Assembly: GCA_032191485.1 (NCBI GenBank)
Contig: JAVDOI010000020.1
Span: 784,501-848,500 of the forward strand
Length of the DNA stretch: 64,000 bases
Source of the DNA: Leptoclinus maculatus
Lineage: Eukaryota; Chordata; Actinopteri; Perciformes; Stichaeidae
Direction: 5' to 3'
Under the pieces are notes generated by a model. The model was not told the DNA's origin and made no database searches. It saw nothing but the letters and a program-made list of their open reading frames with translations. Positions 62,085-64,000 of the stretch are shown here, in pieces. Each line of letters opens with the position of its first letter. Within the stretch, counting starts at the first letter, position 1. Both the position numbers and the translations under genes were made by a program.

Positions 62085-63907
62085 CTTAGTTTGCAACATC
62101 CTATTCATGAACAGAGTTTTTATTTTGAATAACTTTAAGACTTGGGGCTAAATATAACAACGTGTTCTGTCCAGACTCTCTCACACACACACAGCCCAGG
62201 CATCTGTGCTCCAATTTAATTGCCCAAACAGACTAAAATCCACATTTCCTTTCCCTCTCTCTGTGATTGACTTAAATGAGGCCACAGAATAGCTACCGGC
62301 ATCACTAAAAACCATGACAGCGCCACGTTGGCTTTCAATTCAGGGCCACAATCCAAATCCAGATCCGGAAAAAGGCAAGAGATCGCCCTACTTTGTAATC
62401 TTGAAATGCTCGGACTGTTGCGGTTCAGCTCGACTGAACTTCCTGCTTGGACGAAACAGACGGCGTATGATTGTAGAGCCTTAGCCCCGGGTTAATGTCA
62501 CTATAAAAAGCCTCCTGTGGTTCCAGCCGGTCAAAGCTAACATCCTGCACGGCCCCTCCCCTCCCGCGTTGGCCCAGTTGGAGCCACAATTTTGCTACAT
62601 TTTAGTCCTCCCAGAGGAAGAACAAACTCAAAGGCAGTTATTAGATCTGAACAGGGGAGAGGCACCTATGAGAGCAGGCTGTAAATAAACAAGACGTTAT
62701 GGAGGACGAGACGAGACAAGACATCTGCTTTGTGTCATCCCTGACACAACTGGTCACCTACACACTGAGCTCTATGTGCACACAGATAATAATAGCTTTA
62801 CTTTGCATAATATCCACTCACTGGAAAACTCTCTTCAATCTCCATTCAAACAGGAAGCTCACAAGATGTGACAGGTCTATCTGTTTGACCAATAACGAGA
62901 TGGGATCAGGTTGTATTGACTTGATGTCTCTGCCTGGAGCAGGTATAAGTGTGAACATAGAGTCAATAAAACCCGATTGTTTGGCCTGCTGTCAGGACAA
63001 TGTATCACACACACATATATCAGTAATAACTGTCTTTGAAGAATACATGTTCTGGTCTTTAATGGCCTCATGCACAGTACTGGACTGTGTCTGGTACTAT
63101 TTCAGATTGTGTTTTTGTCAACAAATCCCTTAAAAAGATCTGTGGCATGCAGCCCCAAGCCCATTGGTTCATCATCATTTCATCTTTGAATAGGCTTCAG
63201 TAATAAAAACAGCTGTTGTAATTAGCAAATATTACTCAAACTGCATTTGTTGGGGACTATTATTTATGAACCATTCAACATCTCATGGTCTTCATCAGCC
63301 GTTTGATTAGCTGCTCAACTGTCACAACGTGACTGAACCATCAACAACTGAACCATCTTGGTGACAACTGAGCAAACTCCATCCGTGGATGAAGAACATA
63401 AGGTGAGATTGAAAGCTTTGGAAAATATGCTCGTAAGTGGACCTTGAGTCAGGATTCTTTCTTTGTCAAACCAAAGTTTTATTATTTAAAACCCCTCATA
63501 AGAATCCTCATAATAATCACAGGTGATGGATACTCACAGGAAGGCGTGATTAAGACACAGCAAACTGAGATTTGTTTATTTCTGCCAAATAATATTTTGA
63601 GAAATGTATAGTTTCAGTCTTTCATATGTTATTCTTATCTGTATGGAGAAGCTTTTGATTAATTATGAGAAAACTACATCAGGTGTAGCTGGAACAAAAG
63701 CATACTTAAGTGAAATCTGATCTGGTTTCATTACTATTCAATGATGTTGATTCTTGCACACCTGGTATATCAATCATAATTCCAGTATAATTATGTAATC
63801 CATCAAACTGCAGCGTATTATATTTCAGGTACTGATGGTACTGATGAACCCTAGTAGAAGACCAATATTGGCCCCATATATTGGTGAGTTACAGTTTACA
63901 GCAAACA

Positions 63908-63975
63908 CAACTGTACACACATGCACACACACATGCACACACACATGCACACACACATGCACACACACACACACA
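63908..63975 (+). repeat. (ACACACATGC)n compound repeat
   Basis: Four ACACACATGC-type units, offset by two bases, run into plain (AC)n at the right edge. Confidence 0.9.
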
Positions 63976-64000
63976 GTCCAATAGTATTGCTTGGACTGAG

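Larger units (their letters stand above)
61046..64000 (-). other. pde5a intron continuing past the window edge
   Basis: I searched the minus strand for the next GAF-B exon (expected near FSSVFxMECEELE) and did not find it. The segment 62330-62660 is unusually GC-balanced and free of repeats. Simple repeats lie at 62050-62082 and 63908-63975. Confidence 0.5.

Overview
The window is vertebrate, almost certainly teleost fish, nuclear DNA. It has short exons with GT/AG introns, abundant (CA)n/(GT)n microsatellites, fish-type tRNA-derived SINE sequence, several hAT-type DNA transposon copies and a decayed non-LTR retrotransposon. There is nothing prokaryotic. Most long open frames are chance or simple-repeat frames. 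I support three real genes from splice-consistent exons, plus one weak candidate.

Layout. 1-412: open frame at the left edge, possibly the last exon of a plus-strand gene (weak). 1373-1683 (-): first coding exon of an arylsulfatase J-type sulfatase (arsj), whose remaining exon lies off the left edge. About 1.7-28.3 kb: gene-poor spacer holding an inverted-repeat element, SINE sequence, a 36-copy 13-bp minisatellite (13153-13624), an 846-bp hAT element with intact ends and an 8-bp target duplication (21462-22307), and a small foldback element (23545-23699). 28472-32822 (+): complete five-exon mad2l1, a spindle-checkpoint protein of 202 aa. 36182-61045 (-): 14 consecutive 3' exons of pde5a (cGMP-specific phosphodiesterase 5), covering the second GAF domain, linker and whole catalytic domain. 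The 5' exons lie beyond the right edge. mad2l1 and pde5a converge on a spacer of about 1.8 kb.

The genes do not form a pathway: one acts in lysosome/secretory sulfate-ester hydrolysis, one in mitosis, one in cGMP breakdown. Their human counterparts all lie on 4q26-q27 (from memory), so the order looks like compacted ancestral synteny.

I found no wholly new system. The most interesting points are: (i) a low-copy hAT family caught at three stages of decay, one copy keeping a frameshifted transposase C-terminus; (ii) pde5a splice sites built into simple repeats, including a 138-nt intron that is mostly (CTTTT)n; (iii) two pairs of neighbouring complementary (CA)n/(GT)n arrays in pde5a introns; (iv) a homogeneous CpG-dense minisatellite; (v) two CTCF-like motifs flanking mad2l1; and (vi) a Gly-to-Ser change beside the nucleotide-binding glutamine of Pde5a. 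Family assignments come from protein motifs recalled from the families, not from a database search.
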